A DNA stretch of 64,000 nucleotides from Mesorhizobium sp. J8 (GTDB taxonomy: Bacteria; Pseudomonadota; Alphaproteobacteria; Rhizobiales; Rhizobiaceae), in assembly GCF_016591715.1 (NCBI RefSeq), contig NZ_AP024109.1, positions 62,001 to 126,000 on the forward strand. The letters run 5' to 3'. The position numbers were made by a program, and so were the translations under genes. Numbering within the stretch: position 1 is the stretch's first letter; the number at the start of each line of letters is the position of its first letter. Of this stretch, positions 45,965-54,794 are shown in pieces. Under the pieces are notes generated by a model that saw only the letters and a program-made list of their open reading frames with translations, did no database searches and was not told the origin of the DNA.

Positions 45965-47770
45965 TCAATCCCCCATCTTCAGCGCCTGGATAAACGCCTC
46001 CTGCGGGATATCCACCTTGCCGAACTGCCGCATCCGCTTCTTGCCCTCTTTCTGCTTGTCGAGCAGCTTGCGCTTGCGGGTCACGTCGCCGCCATAGCAT
46101 TTGGCGGTGACGTCCTTGCGCAGGGCCGAGACGGTTTCGCGGGCGATGATGCGGCCGCCGATGGCCGCCTGGATCGGGATCTTGAAGAGGTGCTGCGGGA
46201 TCAGCTCCTTCAGCTTCTCGCACATGGCGCGGCCGCGCTTTTCCGCCGCCGAGCGGTGCACCAGCATGGAGAGCGCGTCGACCGGCTCGTCATTGACCAG
46301 GATCGACATCTTCACCAGGTCGCCCTCGCGATAGTCGGTCAGGTGATAGTCGAAGGAGGCGTAGCCCTTGGAGATCGACTTCAGCCGGTCGTAGAAGTCG
46401 AACACCACCTCGTTGAGCGGCAGGTCGTAGGTGAGCATGGCGCGTTTTCCCACATAGGAGAGGTCGGCCTGGATGCCGCGCCTGTCCTGGCAGAGTTTCA
46501 GGATGCCGCCGAGATAATCGTCGGGGGTGAGGATCGTGGCGCGGATCCACGGCTCCTCGATCGAGGCGATCTTGACCACGTCGGGCATGTCGGCCGGGTT
46601 GTGCAGCTCCTTCACCGTGCCGTCGATGAGGTTCATGCGGTAGACGACGGAGGGCGCCGTGGCGATGAGATCGAGGTTGAACTCGCGCTCCAGCCGCTCC
46701 TGGATGATCTCCAGGTGTAAAAGCCCCAGGAAGCCGCAGCGGAAGCCGAAGCCGAGCGCGGCGGAGGTTTCCATCTCATAGGAGAAGCTCGCGTCGTTGA
46801 GGCGCAATTTGCCGACGGCGGCGCGCAGATCCTCGAAATCGGCGGCGTCGACCGGGAACAGGCCGCAGAACACCACCGGCTGCGCCGGCTTGAAGCCGGG
46901 CAAGGCCTTCGCGGTCGGGCGGCGGTCCTCGGTGATGGTGTCGCCGACGCGGGTGTCGGCCACTTCCTTGATCGAGCCGGTGAAGAAGCCGAACTCGCCC
47001 GGGCCGAGCTCGTCGACATTGACGCGGGCCGGCTTGAAGACGCCGGTACGCTCGACGAGATATTTGGCGCCGGTGCCCATCATGCGGATGGTCTGGCCCT
47101 TCTTCATCACGCCGTCGATGATGCGCACCAAGACGATGACGCCGAGATAGGCGTCGTACCAGCTGTCGACCAGCATCGCTTTCAGAGGCGCGTTGATGTC
47201 GCCCTCGCGCGGCGGCGGCAGCTGGTGGACGATCGCCTCCAGCACGTCCGGCACGCCCTGGCCGGTCTTGGCCGAGATCAGCACGGCGTTGGAGGCGTCG
47301 AGGCCGATCACCTCCTCCACCTGCTCGCGGATGCGCTCGGGCTCGGCCGCCGGCAGGTCGACCTTGTTCAGCACCACGACGATCTCGTGGTTGTTGTCGA
47401 TGGCCTGGTAGACATTGGCGAGCGTCTGCGCCTCGACGCCCTGTGACGCGTCCACCACCAAGAGCGAGCCTTCGCAGGCGGCGAGCGAGCGCGACACCTC
47501 ATAGGCGAAGTCGACATGTCCGGGCGTGTCGATGAGGTTCAGCACGTAGTCCTCGCCGTTCTTGGCGCGGTAGTTGAGCCGAACGGTCTGGGCCTTGATG
47601 GTGATGCCGCGCTCGCGCTCGATATCCATCGAGTCCAGCACCTGCTCCTTCATGTCGCGCTCCTCCAGCGCGCCGGTGAGCTGGATCAGCCGGTCGGCAA
47701 GCGTGGATTTGCCATGGTCGATATGGGCGACGATGGAGAAATTGCGGATGTGGTCGAGCGGCGTCGTCAT
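45965..47770 (-). CDS. lepA: Elongation factor 4 (LepA)
   Basis: A 601-residue translational GTPase, full length. It has G1 [10 protein letters not shown], the switch region [12 protein letters not shown]3 DTPGHVDF and G4 NKVDLP. The LepA-specific C-terminal domain includes [23 protein letters not shown]. It back-translocates or remodels stalled ribosomes. The ATG at 47770 matches the family start; 12 codons upstream are unlikely to be used. The low-G+C island starts just past its 3' end. Confidence 0.97.
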   Translation of the reverse strand: MTTPLDHIRNFSIVAHIDHGKSTLADRLIQLTGALEERDMKEQVLDSMDIERERGITIKAQTVRLNYRAKNGEDYVLNLIDTPGHVDFAYEVSRSLAACEGSLLVVDASQGVEAQTLANVYQAIDNNHEIVVVLNKVDLPAAEPERIREQVEEVIGLDASNAVLISAKTGQGVPDVLEAIVHQLPPPREGDINAPLKAMLVDSWYDAYLGVIVLVRIIDGVMKKGQTIRMMGTGAKYLVERTGVFKPARVNVDELGPGEFGFFTGSIKEVADTRVGDTITEDRRPTAKALPGFKPAQPVVFCGLFPVDAADFEDLRAAVGKLRLNDASFSYEMETSAALGFGFRCGFLGLLHLEIIQERLEREFNLDLIATAPSVVYRMNLIDGTVKELHNPADMPDVVKIASIEEPWIRATILTPDDYLGGILKLCQDRRGIQADLSYVGKRAMLTYDLPLNEVVFDFYDRLKSISKGYASFDYHLTDYREGDLVKMSILVNDEPVDALSMLVHRSAAEKRGRAMCEKLKELIPQHLFKIPIQAAIGGRIIARETVSALRKDVTAKCYGGDVTRKRKLLDKQKEGKKRMRQFGKVDIPQEAFIQALKMGD

Positions 47771-47822
47771 GCGGCGCGCTTTAGCAGGGGCGGGGTTGAG
47801 GGGCAAGCGGCGGGGCGTCTCC

Positions 47823-47994
47823 CCCTTCTCCCCTTGTGGGAGAAGGTGTCGCCGAAGGCGACGGATGAGGGGTGTTCCAGCTTGGCGGCACCGCTTATCC
47901 AGTCGGAGTTCGCCAGCGTCTCACTCCGCTGGAACACCCCTCATCCGTCTCGGCGCTAGCGCGCCGATCCACCTTCCCCCACAAGGGGGGAAGG
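47823..47994. repeat. Type II palindromic intergenic element, gene-less
   Basis: The left half has outer hairpin CCTTCTCCC/GGGAGAAGG and second hairpin TCGCCGAAGGCGA. The inner arms GGATGAGGGGTGTTCCAGC and GCTGGAACACCCCTCATCC pair across a 38-bp centre. The right half has CGGCGCTAGCGCGCCG and CCTTCCCCC/GGGGGGAAGG. The two halves use different second hairpins, the mirror image of the combination at 37174-37320. It fills most of the 341-bp gap between lepA and the TadE/G-like gene. Confidence 0.85.
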
Positions 47995-48111
47995 GAAGAT
48001 CACATCCCGCTCACGAAATATTCAAAACCGCTTAAATGTTCATACACCGCTTTCGCGGATGTTTCGCGCCGGATGGTAAACCGACTTAGCTGCGACCACG
48101 AAGGCCCTGAA

Positions 48112-49212
48112 ATGCCCAGTTCTGCCCGAAAGTTCAACCTGGCCGGGGTGGCCGGGACGGTGATGCAATTTCTTGCCCGACGCGACGGCTCGATGATGCC
48201 GATGATGGTGCTCCTGACGGTCCCGCTGGTGGCGGCGGTCGGCTTCTCGGTCGACTACACCTCGGCGGTGACGACGCGCAGCGACATGCAGAACGCGCTC
48301 GACGCCGCGGTCATCGCGGTCACCACGCTGCCCACCACGACGAGCTTTTCCGACCGCCAGACCGCGCTGCAGCAGGCCTATGCGGCCAATGCCGGCCAGG
48401 GCACGGCGACCCTGACCGGCGTCAATGTCGATGCGACCGGCACGGCGACCTTCACCGCCACGGCGAGCTACCCGATGCCCACCACCTTCATGCAGGTCGC
48501 CCGCATAAACGCGGTGCAGGTCGGCGTCGGCTCCTCGGTGCGCAAGACGCCGGCGCTGGTGCAGACCACGTTCAAGGTGACGAAGGTGTCGGGCTATTGG
48601 GCAAAGACCATGACGCTGTGGGGCACCAAGTTCGGCCAGACCACCGCCCAGAAGCTGATGACGATCAGCTACGCCTATAATGGCTATGGCGACCCGAAGG
48701 GCTACGGCACCACGACCGTGAGCACCGTCAACGGGTCCACCTCCACGGTGGTGCAGAGCCAGGCCTGCACCACCGGCACGCTGAAGAACCTGCAGAAGAC
48801 CGTGCCGTCCGGAACGGCCATCCAGACCGATCAGTACGGCACGACTTATTACTGCGTCGATACCTTCTATCCTGCCAATGGCGGCGGCGCGGTCATCGAC
48901 GTCAGCCAGATGGATCAGCTTTATCTCGAGATGGACGTGCCGTCGGGCAACCCGACCGTGCTCAAGTCCAACGATCCGACCACGTCGAACCGGCTCTATA
49001 TCGGCACCAGCGCCACCAACCTGACGGAAGTGGCGACCGGCCAGAAGGTCGACATCTTCACCGCCGTGCCCTGCGGCCAGACCGGCTACCAGGCCTGGGA
49101 AGACGGCGGCAACGCGGTGCCGGCGGCATACACCAACGCCGACTTCTTCTACACCGTGCAAGGCAAGTGCGACTACAACCAGCGACCCTCGGAAACGGTG
49201 CTGACGCAGTGA
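48112..49212 (+). CDS. TadE/TadG-like pilus assembly protein
   Basis: 366 residues. The short cytosolic N-terminus ends FLARRDGSMMPMMVLLTVPL, the typical R-x-G start of the single TadE/TadG helix, continuing VAAVGFSVDYTSAV. SDMQNALDAAVIAVTT is the amphipathic follow-on, and the rest is a large Thr/Ser-rich exported domain with four Cys. TadG-like proteins support Flp/Tad pili, yet no other tad gene is present, so this is an orphan. The ATG at 48112 has GAAGG 7 nt upstream. Longer readings run through a repeat. Confidence 0.8.
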   Translation: MPSSARKFNLAGVAGTVMQFLARRDGSMMPMMVLLTVPLVAAVGFSVDYTSAVTTRSDMQNALDAAVIAVTTLPTTTSFSDRQTALQQAYAANAGQGTATLTGVNVDATGTATFTATASYPMPTTFMQVARINAVQVGVGSSVRKTPALVQTTFKVTKVSGYWAKTMTLWGTKFGQTTAQKLMTISYAYNGYGDPKGYGTTTVSTVNGSTSTVVQSQACTTGTLKNLQKTVPSGTAIQTDQYGTTYYCVDTFYPANGGGAVIDVSQMDQLYLEMDVPSGNPTVLKSNDPTTSNRLYIGTSATNLTEVATGQKVDIFTAVPCGQTGYQAWEDGGNAVPAAYTNADFFYTVQGKCDYNQRPSETVLTQ

Positions 49213-49222
49213 TGGCGCCTCT

Positions 49223-49780
49223 CCTTCCCCCCTTGTGGGGGAAGGTGGCTCGGCGCGCAGCGCCGAGACGGATGAGGGGTGTTGGACGGAGCGCGGCGGC
49301 CGGCTAGCTAGTCTGACGCAATGCCACATCAACCTGTCCCTCAAGCCAAGCGCGGCTTTGCCCGCAAGCTTCGCCGTGAAATGACGGAAGCGGAAAACAA
49401 ATTGTGGCACGAACTGCGCGACCGCAGGCTCGATCGGATCAAGTTCCGCCGGCAGGTGCCTATCGGGAAATACGTTGCCGATTTCGCCTGTCTCGAAGCG
49501 AGGCTCATCGTCGAGCTCGATGGTAGCCAGCATGCGGACTCGGATTCCGATCGTATTAGCAGCGCTGAACTGAGGGCTAGCGGCTTTCGGGTGTTGCGCT
49601 TCTGGAACGACGATGTCCTGAAAGACCTGGACGGCGTCTGCGATACGATCATCGCCTATGTAAAGGATGACGGCCTGCAGCCCTGGCTGTGAGGCAGGAT
49701 CAACGCCTCACTCCGCTGGAGGACCCCTCATCCGTCTCGGCGCTGCGCGCCGAGCCACCTTCTCCCACAAGGGGAGAAGG
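49223..49780. mobile_element. Type II palindromic element carrying a DUF559 gene
   Basis: The left arm (49223-49280) and right arm (about 49723-49780) are inverted copies, 56 of 58 identical by eye. Each has hairpin CCTTCCCCC/GGGGGAAGG (left) or CCTTCTCCC/GGGAGAAGG (right), then TCGGCGCGCAGCGCCGA, then GGATGAGGGGT. The only two mismatches (C/T and G/A) pair with each other in the outer hairpin. The DUF559 gene lies between the arms. The inner right flank CTCACTCCGCTGGA is shared with the gene-less element at 47823-47994. Confidence 0.75.
49321..49692 (+). CDS. DUF559 (VSR-like) endonuclease in a palindromic element, second copy
   Basis: 123 residues, clearly homologous to the copy at 39521-39895 over its whole length (roughly half identical by eye). 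It has FRRQVPIGKYVADFAC with Asp54, IVELDGSQH with Glu65, Asp67, Gln70 and His71, and VLRFWNDDVL. The copies are far from identical at the DNA level and sit in different repeat types, so they are not products of a recent local duplication. The reading frame is intact, which argues for selection or recent arrival. Confidence 0.85.
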   Translation: MPHQPVPQAKRGFARKLRREMTEAENKLWHELRDRRLDRIKFRRQVPIGKYVADFACLEARLIVELDGSQHADSDSDRISSAELRASGFRVLRFWNDDVLKDLDGVCDTIIAYVKDDGLQPWL

Positions 49781-49869
49781 GAAGTGCGTAATCACAAACC
49801 GGTGAAGCTGTAACGAACCCCTCCAGCCCGGCGAAATGGGAGCATGACCCGCTACGGAGACTGCTTCCC

Positions 49870-50556
49870 ATGACCGGATTGAAGACAAGCCTGCTCGCCG
49901 GCGCGATGCTTACCGCCACGCTAGGCGCCGCTGCCGCCCAGCCGCTCACCGTGGTCGAGCTGTTCACCAGCCAGGGCTGCTCGTCCTGCCCGCCGGCCAA
50001 CGCCAACCTGATCAAGGTCAAGGACCAGCCGGGCGTGCTGGCGCTGTCGTTCAACGTGACCTACTGGGACTATCTCGGCTGGAAGGACACGTTCGGCCGC
50101 AAGGAATTCACCGATCGCCAGGTGACCTACGAGCCGTCGCTCGGCCGCGACGGGCCGTTCACGCCGCAAGTCGTGGTGAACGGCAGAAGCGACGGCGTGG
50201 GCGCGGCGCCAGGCGAGATCCAGAGCCTGATCGCAAAAGGCGGCCGCACGCAAGGTCCGGAGCTTTCGCTCGCCCAGGGCAAGGTCAGCATCGCAGCCGG
50301 CAAGGCGCCGGGCGGCGGCGCCGACATCTGGCTGGTGCGCTACACCAGGGGCGTCGTCGAAGTGCCGGTGGCGCGCGGCGAGAACACGGGGCGCACGCTG
50401 CCGCACGCCAATGTCGTGCATGCGCTGACCAAGCTTGGCAGTTGGAACGGCGAGGCCACCACGCTGCCGCTACCGGCGGCGACCGGCGGCTTGAGCACCG
50501 CGGTGCTGGTGCAGGCACCGGGCGGCGGACCGATCCTGGCCGCCGCCGCCAACTGA
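49870..50556 (+). CDS. DUF1223 exported thioredoxin-like protein
   Basis: 228 residues. The signal peptide ends near AAAAQ24. The mature part starts LTVVELFTSQGCSSCPPANA, a CxxC thioredoxin-like motif at Cys37/Cys40, then TYWDYLGWKDTFG, typical of DUF1223. It is probably a periplasmic thiol-disulfide protein; the role is unknown. The next two genes encode a Met-rich exported protein and a signal-bearing MsrA, so it could supply electrons to the latter. That is inference. Confidence 0.85.
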   Translation: MTGLKTSLLAGAMLTATLGAAAAQPLTVVELFTSQGCSSCPPANANLIKVKDQPGVLALSFNVTYWDYLGWKDTFGRKEFTDRQVTYEPSLGRDGPFTPQVVVNGRSDGVGAAPGEIQSLIAKGGRTQGPELSLAQGKVSIAAGKAPGGGADIWLVRYTRGVVEVPVARGENTGRTLPHANVVHALTKLGSWNGEATTLPLPAATGGLSTAVLVQAPGGGPILAAAAN

Positions 50557-50644
50557 TTTTCCTTATCTTCGCGCGGGGCCGCATGAAAGCGGCAACGCAT
50601 AACCCGGCCCGCTTCCGCGCGCCATTACCCAAGGAGTACGACCC

Positions 50645-50953
50645 ATGACCAAGTTCCTCACGCTGCCGGCTCTGGCCCTCGCGCTTTCGGCGTCCGTCCT
50701 TGTCGCCGGCGCCCGCGCCGACGACGCGACCAACGCGATGAAGCCCGCCAATGCGATGGCGACCGACGCCATGAAGCCGGCGACGGACGCGATGAAGCCG
50801 GCCGATGCGATGAAGCCCGATGCGATGAGCACCGAGGCGATGAAGCCCGCCACGGACGCGATGAAGCCGGCGACGACGGATGCGATGAAGCCGGCGGATG
50901 CGATGAAGCCAGCAACCGACGCCATGAAGCCGGCGGACACGACCGCTCAGTAA
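50645..50953 (+). CDS. Exported Met-rich AMKPA-repeat protein (MXKDX-repeat-like)
   Basis: 102 residues: a 25-residue signal peptide (MTKFLTLPALALALSASVLV...ARA) and a 77-residue mature part built almost only from the units DAMKPA and DAMKPAT. Nine AMKP units and two variants (AMAT, AMST) give 11 Met in 77 residues, evenly spaced, with no Cys or aromatics. It resembles proteins annotated as pentapeptide MXKDX repeat proteins, of unknown function. Regular Met spacing could serve metal binding or act as an oxidant sink. GGAG is near the ATG. Confidence 0.75.
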   Translation: MTKFLTLPALALALSASVLVAGARADDATNAMKPANAMATDAMKPATDAMKPADAMKPDAMSTEAMKPATDAMKPATTDAMKPADAMKPATDAMKPADTTAQ

Positions 50954-50970
50954 GGATGAGCCGAGCACTG

Positions 50971-51091
50971 CCCCTCACCCGGCCTCCGCTCCGCTCGGCC
51001 GACCTCTCCCCGGTGGGGAGAGGAGACTGTCAGCGCCGGCGCTCTCTTCTCCCCTCGGGGAGAAGGTGGCCCGAAGGGCCGGATGAGGGGG
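50971..51091. repeat. Type I palindromic intergenic element
   Basis: It starts CCCCTCACCCGGCC and ends GGCCGGATGAGGGGG. The inner hairpins are CCTCTCCCC/GGGGAGAGG and TTCTCCCCTCGGGGAGAA, and the second hairpin on the right is GGCCCGAAGGGCC. It lies between the Met-rich protein gene and msrA. Confidence 0.8.
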
Positions 51092-51178
51092 CGTCGGCGA
51101 CTAGCCGCCGCACGGCAAAGTGAGAACCTCGTGGCGGCTGCGTTCGTATATACTGTGACAACAGCAAGGAGATCAGAC

Positions 51179-51916
51179 ATGAACGGCATAAAGACAAAAG
51201 CCGCACGGCGGCCATTCCTTGCCAAAGGCGCGCTGGCCGCCCTGGTGCTGAGCGCGGCCGCGGCCGTGTTCTGGCAGAGCCCGGCGCGTTCGGCCGAGGA
51301 CGCGGTGGTGATCCCGCCGCCGGCTCTGGACGAGAAGGCGACGAGCGGCACCGAGAAGGCGATCTTCGCCGGCGGCTGCTTCTGGGGCGTGCAGGGCGTG
51401 TTCCAGCACGTCAAGGGCGTCAGCAAGGCGGTGTCCGGCTATACCGGCGGCAGCGCCGAGAACGCCGTCTATGAAGTGGTCGGCACCGGCCGCACGGGCC
51501 ATGCCGAGTCGGTCGAAATCACCTACGACCCGTCGAAGGTCACCTACGGCCAGCTGCTGCAGGTCTATTTCTCGGTGGCGCACAACCCGACCGAGCTCAA
51601 CTACCAGGGACCGGACCAGGGCACCCAATACCGCTCGACGATCTTCGCCGAGAATGACGAGCAGAAGAAGATCGCGGAGAGCTACATCGCCCAGCTCGAC
51701 AAGGCCAAGGTCTTCCCGAAGCCGATCGTCACGACGTTGGAAACCGGCAAGACCTTCTACCCGGCCGAGGATTATCACCAGGACTTCCTGACGCTGAACC
51801 CGACCTATCCCTATATCGTCTACAACGACCTGCCCAAGATCGAGAACCTGAAGGCGCTGTTCCCCAAGCTCTACAGCGAAAAGCCGGTGCTGGTGCTGGC
51901 CTCCAGTAAAAGCTGA
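51179..51916 (+). CDS. msrA: Peptide methionine sulfoxide reductase MsrA, exported, single-Cys
   Basis: 245 residues. The N-terminus ARRPFLAKGALAALVLSAAA is Tat-like (RRxFLxK) and ends at PARSAED. The MsrA domain has the catalytic Cys67 in FAGGCFWG, GYTGGSAENAVYEVVGTGRTGHAE, and YHQDF. There is no other Cys in the protein, so the usual resolving Cys is absent and an external thiol must regenerate it. It reduces methionine-S-sulfoxide, here probably outside the cytoplasm. The ATG at 51179 follows AAGGAG. Confidence 0.9.
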   Translation: MNGIKTKAARRPFLAKGALAALVLSAAAAVFWQSPARSAEDAVVIPPPALDEKATSGTEKAIFAGGCFWGVQGVFQHVKGVSKAVSGYTGGSAENAVYEVVGTGRTGHAESVEITYDPSKVTYGQLLQVYFSVAHNPTELNYQGPDQGTQYRSTIFAENDEQKKIAESYIAQLDKAKVFPKPIVTTLETGKTFYPAEDYHQDFLTLNPTYPYIVYNDLPKIENLKALFPKLYSEKPVLVLASSKS

Positions 51917-51984
51917 CGAAGGCCGGTCAGTTGCCTGGCACGGATGACACGCCTTGGCGATTGGCCGAAACGCTCCTCGCGATC

Positions 51985-52040
51985 GTCATTCTAGGGTCTG
52001 CGCGCGTCGCTTCGCTCCTTGCTCCGCCCGTGGATGACGA
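51985..52040. repeat. Intergenic repeat with CGTCAT/ATGACG ends (short copy)
   Basis: The reverse complement (CGTCATCCACGGGCGGAGCA, then AGGAGCGAAGCGACG and GCAGACCC) matches the start of the element at 57241-57421 closely. This copy is 56 bp and in the opposite orientation. The rest of the 304-bp gap between msrA and the ABC gene holds no convincing gene. Confidence 0.6.
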
Positions 52041-52220
52041 GGCTCGGGCGGCTTCCGCCAATCTCGGGCGTCTGCGCCGATCGGCGGGCATGCCAGCCCG
52101 TAAACCGGGAGAAAGGCGCGCTCACTGTCCAGAATTGTCAGCAGGGGCGTCGCTTCCCATTTGCACCGGGCGGCATCCGACCTATATCAGGTCACCTTTT
52201 CCAGCCGGCCGTATTTCAGC

Positions 52221-53147
52221 ATGTCGTCCATCATCTCGATCTCCGGTGTCACGAAAACCTATGCCACCGGCTTCAAGGCGCTGAAGGAAATCAATCTCGA
52301 CATCGAGCGCGGCGAGATCTTCGCGCTGCTGGGACCGAACGGCGCCGGCAAGACGACGCTGATCTCGATCGTCTGCGGCATCGTCAACCGCTCGTCGGGG
52401 ACCGTCACGGTGGATGGCCACGACATCGGCCGGGATTACCGCGCGGCGCGCAGCCTGATCGGGCTGGTGCCGCAGGAGCTGACCATCGACGCCTTCGAGA
52501 CGGTCTGGGCGACGGTGAATTACAGCCGCGGCCTGTTCGGCAAGGCGCCCAACAAGGATTTCGTCGAGAAGGTACTGCGCGACCTCTCGCTCTGGGAAAA
52601 GAAGGATTCCAAGGCGATCACGCTGTCCGGCGGCATGAAGCGCCGGCTGATGATCGCCAAGGCGCTGTCGCACGAACCGCGCGTCTTGTTCCTCGATGAG
52701 CCGACGGCCGGCGTCGACGTCGAATTGCGCCAGGACATGTGGGCGATGGTCAGGCGCCTGCGCGAGGACGGCGTCACCATCATCCTCACCACCCACTATA
52801 TCGAAGAGGCGGAGGCGATGGCCGATCGCGTCGGCGTCATCAACAAGGGCGAGATCATCCTGGTCGAGGGCAAGGCCGAGCTGATGCGCAAGCTCGGCCG
52901 CAAGCAGATGACGCTGGAGTTGCGCGCGCCGCTGTCGGCCGTTCCGGACGGGCTTTCCCGCTATCCATTGGAGCTGTCCGCCGACGGCAACCAGCTCACC
53001 TACACCTATGACAACCAGAGCGACCGTCCGGGCGTCGCCTCGCTGATCCGCGACCTCGAGGCGGCCGGCGTCCAGTTCCGCGATCTCGACACCAAGAACA
53101 GCTCGCTCGAAGAGATCTTCGTCAATCTCCTGAGGCAAGAGCCATGA
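52221..53147 (+). CDS. ABC-2 type exporter, ATP-binding protein
   Basis: 308 residues. Walker A is GPNGAGKTT, the signature [15 protein letters not shown] and Walker [15 protein letters not shown], followed by the H-loop [12 protein letters not shown]. It resembles NodI-like/DrrA-type exporter ATPases, including the C-terminal regulatory part. The substrate is unknown. The stop overlaps the permease start (ATGA), so they form a pair. The ATG at 52221 matches the family; 20 upstream codons are not conserved-looking. Confidence 0.9.
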   Translation: MSSIISISGVTKTYATGFKALKEINLDIERGEIFALLGPNGAGKTTLISIVCGIVNRSSGTVTVDGHDIGRDYRAARSLIGLVPQELTIDAFETVWATVNYSRGLFGKAPNKDFVEKVLRDLSLWEKKDSKAITLSGGMKRRLMIAKALSHEPRVLFLDEPTAGVDVELRQDMWAMVRRLREDGVTIILTTHYIEEAEAMADRVGVINKGEIILVEGKAELMRKLGRKQMTLELRAPLSAVPDGLSRYPLELSADGNQLTYTYDNQSDRPGVASLIRDLEAAGVQFRDLDTKNSSLEEIFVNLLRQEP

Positions 53148-53905
53148 ACCTGCGCGCAGTATGGGCGATCTACCGGGTGGAGATGGCGCGCGCCTTCCGC
53201 ACGGTGCTGCAGAGCATCATTTCGCCGGTCATCTCGACGTCGCTCTATTTCGTCGTCTTCGGCTCGGCCATCGGCTCGCGCATCAACGAGATCGACGGCA
53301 TCGCCTACGGCGCCTTCATCGTGCCCGGCCTGATGATGCTGTCGCTGTTGACGCAGTCGATCTCCAACGCCTCTTTCGCCATCTATTTCCCGAAATTCGT
53401 CGGCTCGATCTATGAGCTTCTGTCGGCGCCGGTCTCCTATCTCGAGATCATCATCGCCTATGTCGGCGGCGCCGCGACCAAATCGATCATGCTCGGCCTG
53501 ATCATCCTCGCCACCGCCGCTTTGTTCGTGCCGCTCAGGATCGAGCATCCGTTCTGGATGATCGCCTTCCTTGTGCTGACGGCGGTGACCTTCAGCCTGT
53601 TCGGCTTCATCATCGGCATCTGGGCGAAAACCTTCGAGCAGCTGCAGTTGGTGCCGCTGCTCATCGTCACGCCGCTCACCTTCCTCGGCGGCAGCTTCTA
53701 TTCGATCCACATGCTGCCCGGCATCTGGAAGACGGTTACGCTGTTCAACCCGGTCGTCTACCTGATCAGCGGCTTCCGCTGGAGCTTCTACGGCAAGGCC
53801 GACGTCTCGGTCGGCGTCAGCCTCGGCATGACGCTGGTGTTCCTGGCCATCTGCATCGCGATCGTGGCGTGGATCTTCAAGACGGGCTACCGGTTGAGGA
53901 ACTGA
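53144..53905 (+). CDS. ABC-2 type exporter, permease
   Basis: 253 residues with six predicted helices. [41 protein letters not shown] and the late [16 protein letters not shown] with [15 protein letters not shown] are the YadH/NodJ-like pattern. It partners the ATPase encoded just before. It is convergent with a hypothetical gene (8-nt gap). Confidence 0.9.
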   Translation: MNLRAVWAIYRVEMARAFRTVLQSIISPVISTSLYFVVFGSAIGSRINEIDGIAYGAFIVPGLMMLSLLTQSISNASFAIYFPKFVGSIYELLSAPVSYLEIIIAYVGGAATKSIMLGLIILATAALFVPLRIEHPFWMIAFLVLTAVTFSLFGFIIGIWAKTFEQLQLVPLLIVTPLTFLGGSFYSIHMLPGIWKTVTLFNPVVYLISGFRWSFYGKADVSVGVSLGMTLVFLAICIAIVAWIFKTGYRLRN

Positions 53906-53913
53906 CGGATGGC

Positions 53914-54693
53914 CTACTTAAATCGCTCTCTGAGCCCCTCCATCTGAGTTTGGGCTAGAAAGTCAGTGATCAGTTTGCCGACGAACTCCGTCATCGGCAA
54001 ATTGTTGATGCGTTTGACATCTGGCGTAAGCGGCTGACCGATCGCCGCCGGAAAGCCACCAGCGTACCATTCCCGCGAGCACTGCTCCATATCGAAGCGT
54101 TGCTGGATCCAGTCCGGCGCGAGGCGCCGGAGAGCCATGTTCTCGGTGATGAGCCCGCGAAGAATGGATTCGAGACCGGCCTTGTCTTGCCGGACCAATG
54201 CGAGGCCGGTCGGCCGAATATATTTGATCCAGATCCTCATCATATGGGCGTCGATCAGCGCTCGCGGGATCTGGGCGAGCGCAATTTCCACGCGCAACGG
54301 TGATTGTGGCAGGTCTTCGAGCAGCAACGCGGCATTGATGATCATGAAAAGTCGGAAGTGCGGCGGATAGGTGTAGCCCTTGAAATCCCGGGTCAGTCCG
54401 AGGGTCAGGAATTCTGGACCGTTCTGGCCGGGATAGACGATGCAGTCAGCTAGCAGGCCAGCGACGGCGGGCGGCACCGGACCCTTCAGCGCGAGTCCGG
54501 CGCAGTCTCGCCCCGCCTGGTTGAGCGCCTGCGTGAACAACCGGCCCGCAGCCTCCAGGGCAGCGTCCATCTTGTCGAACGGCAACCAAGTCTCGGCTCG
54601 CGGCGGCGATGAAGCCGGAGGCTTCGTACCAAATGCAGTTTTAATTCGCCCAAACACAGTTTCTCTCCCAGGTTCGTCGGGCGAATTAATCAA
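53914..54693 (-). CDS. Hypothetical soluble protein
   Basis: 259 residues, no signal peptide or membrane helix. After a Pro/Ser-rich N-terminus (to about 35) it is mostly helical (KMDAALEAAGRLFTQALNQAG, PPHFRLFMIINAALLLEDLPQ, RLAPDWIQQRFDMEQCSREWY). I recognise no family. Base composition is slightly lower in G+C than its neighbours, so it may have been acquired. Confidence 0.55.
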   Translation of the reverse strand: MINSPDEPGRETVFGRIKTAFGTKPPASSPPRAETWLPFDKMDAALEAAGRLFTQALNQAGRDCAGLALKGPVPPAVAGLLADCIVYPGQNGPEFLTLGLTRDFKGYTYPPHFRLFMIINAALLLEDLPQSPLRVEIALAQIPRALIDAHMMRIWIKYIRPTGLALVRQDKAGLESILRGLITENMALRRLAPDWIQQRFDMEQCSREWYAGGFPAAIGQPLTPDVKRINNLPMTEFVGKLITDFLAQTQMEGLRERFK

Positions 54694-54794
54694 TATCCCC
54701 TTTGAGTATCATTAAGAGAGCTACTCAATTTAACTTGAATTTATTGATCCGCTGCGCTCCAGGAACACCAGACGCGTCCGGAAATCGGGCGTAT

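Noticed and set aside
50740..50945. Regular short repeats that could be taken for a CRISPR array or a tandem-repeat locus.
   Set aside because: The repeats are in frame, encode AMKPA units after a signal peptide, and have no spacers. No CRISPR array or cas gene is seen in the window.
51130..51178. ECF-sigma type promoter upstream of msrA.
   Set aside because: A GAAC and a CGTT motif are present, but the spacing is about 13 nt, too short for the GGAAC-N16/17-CGTT pattern.
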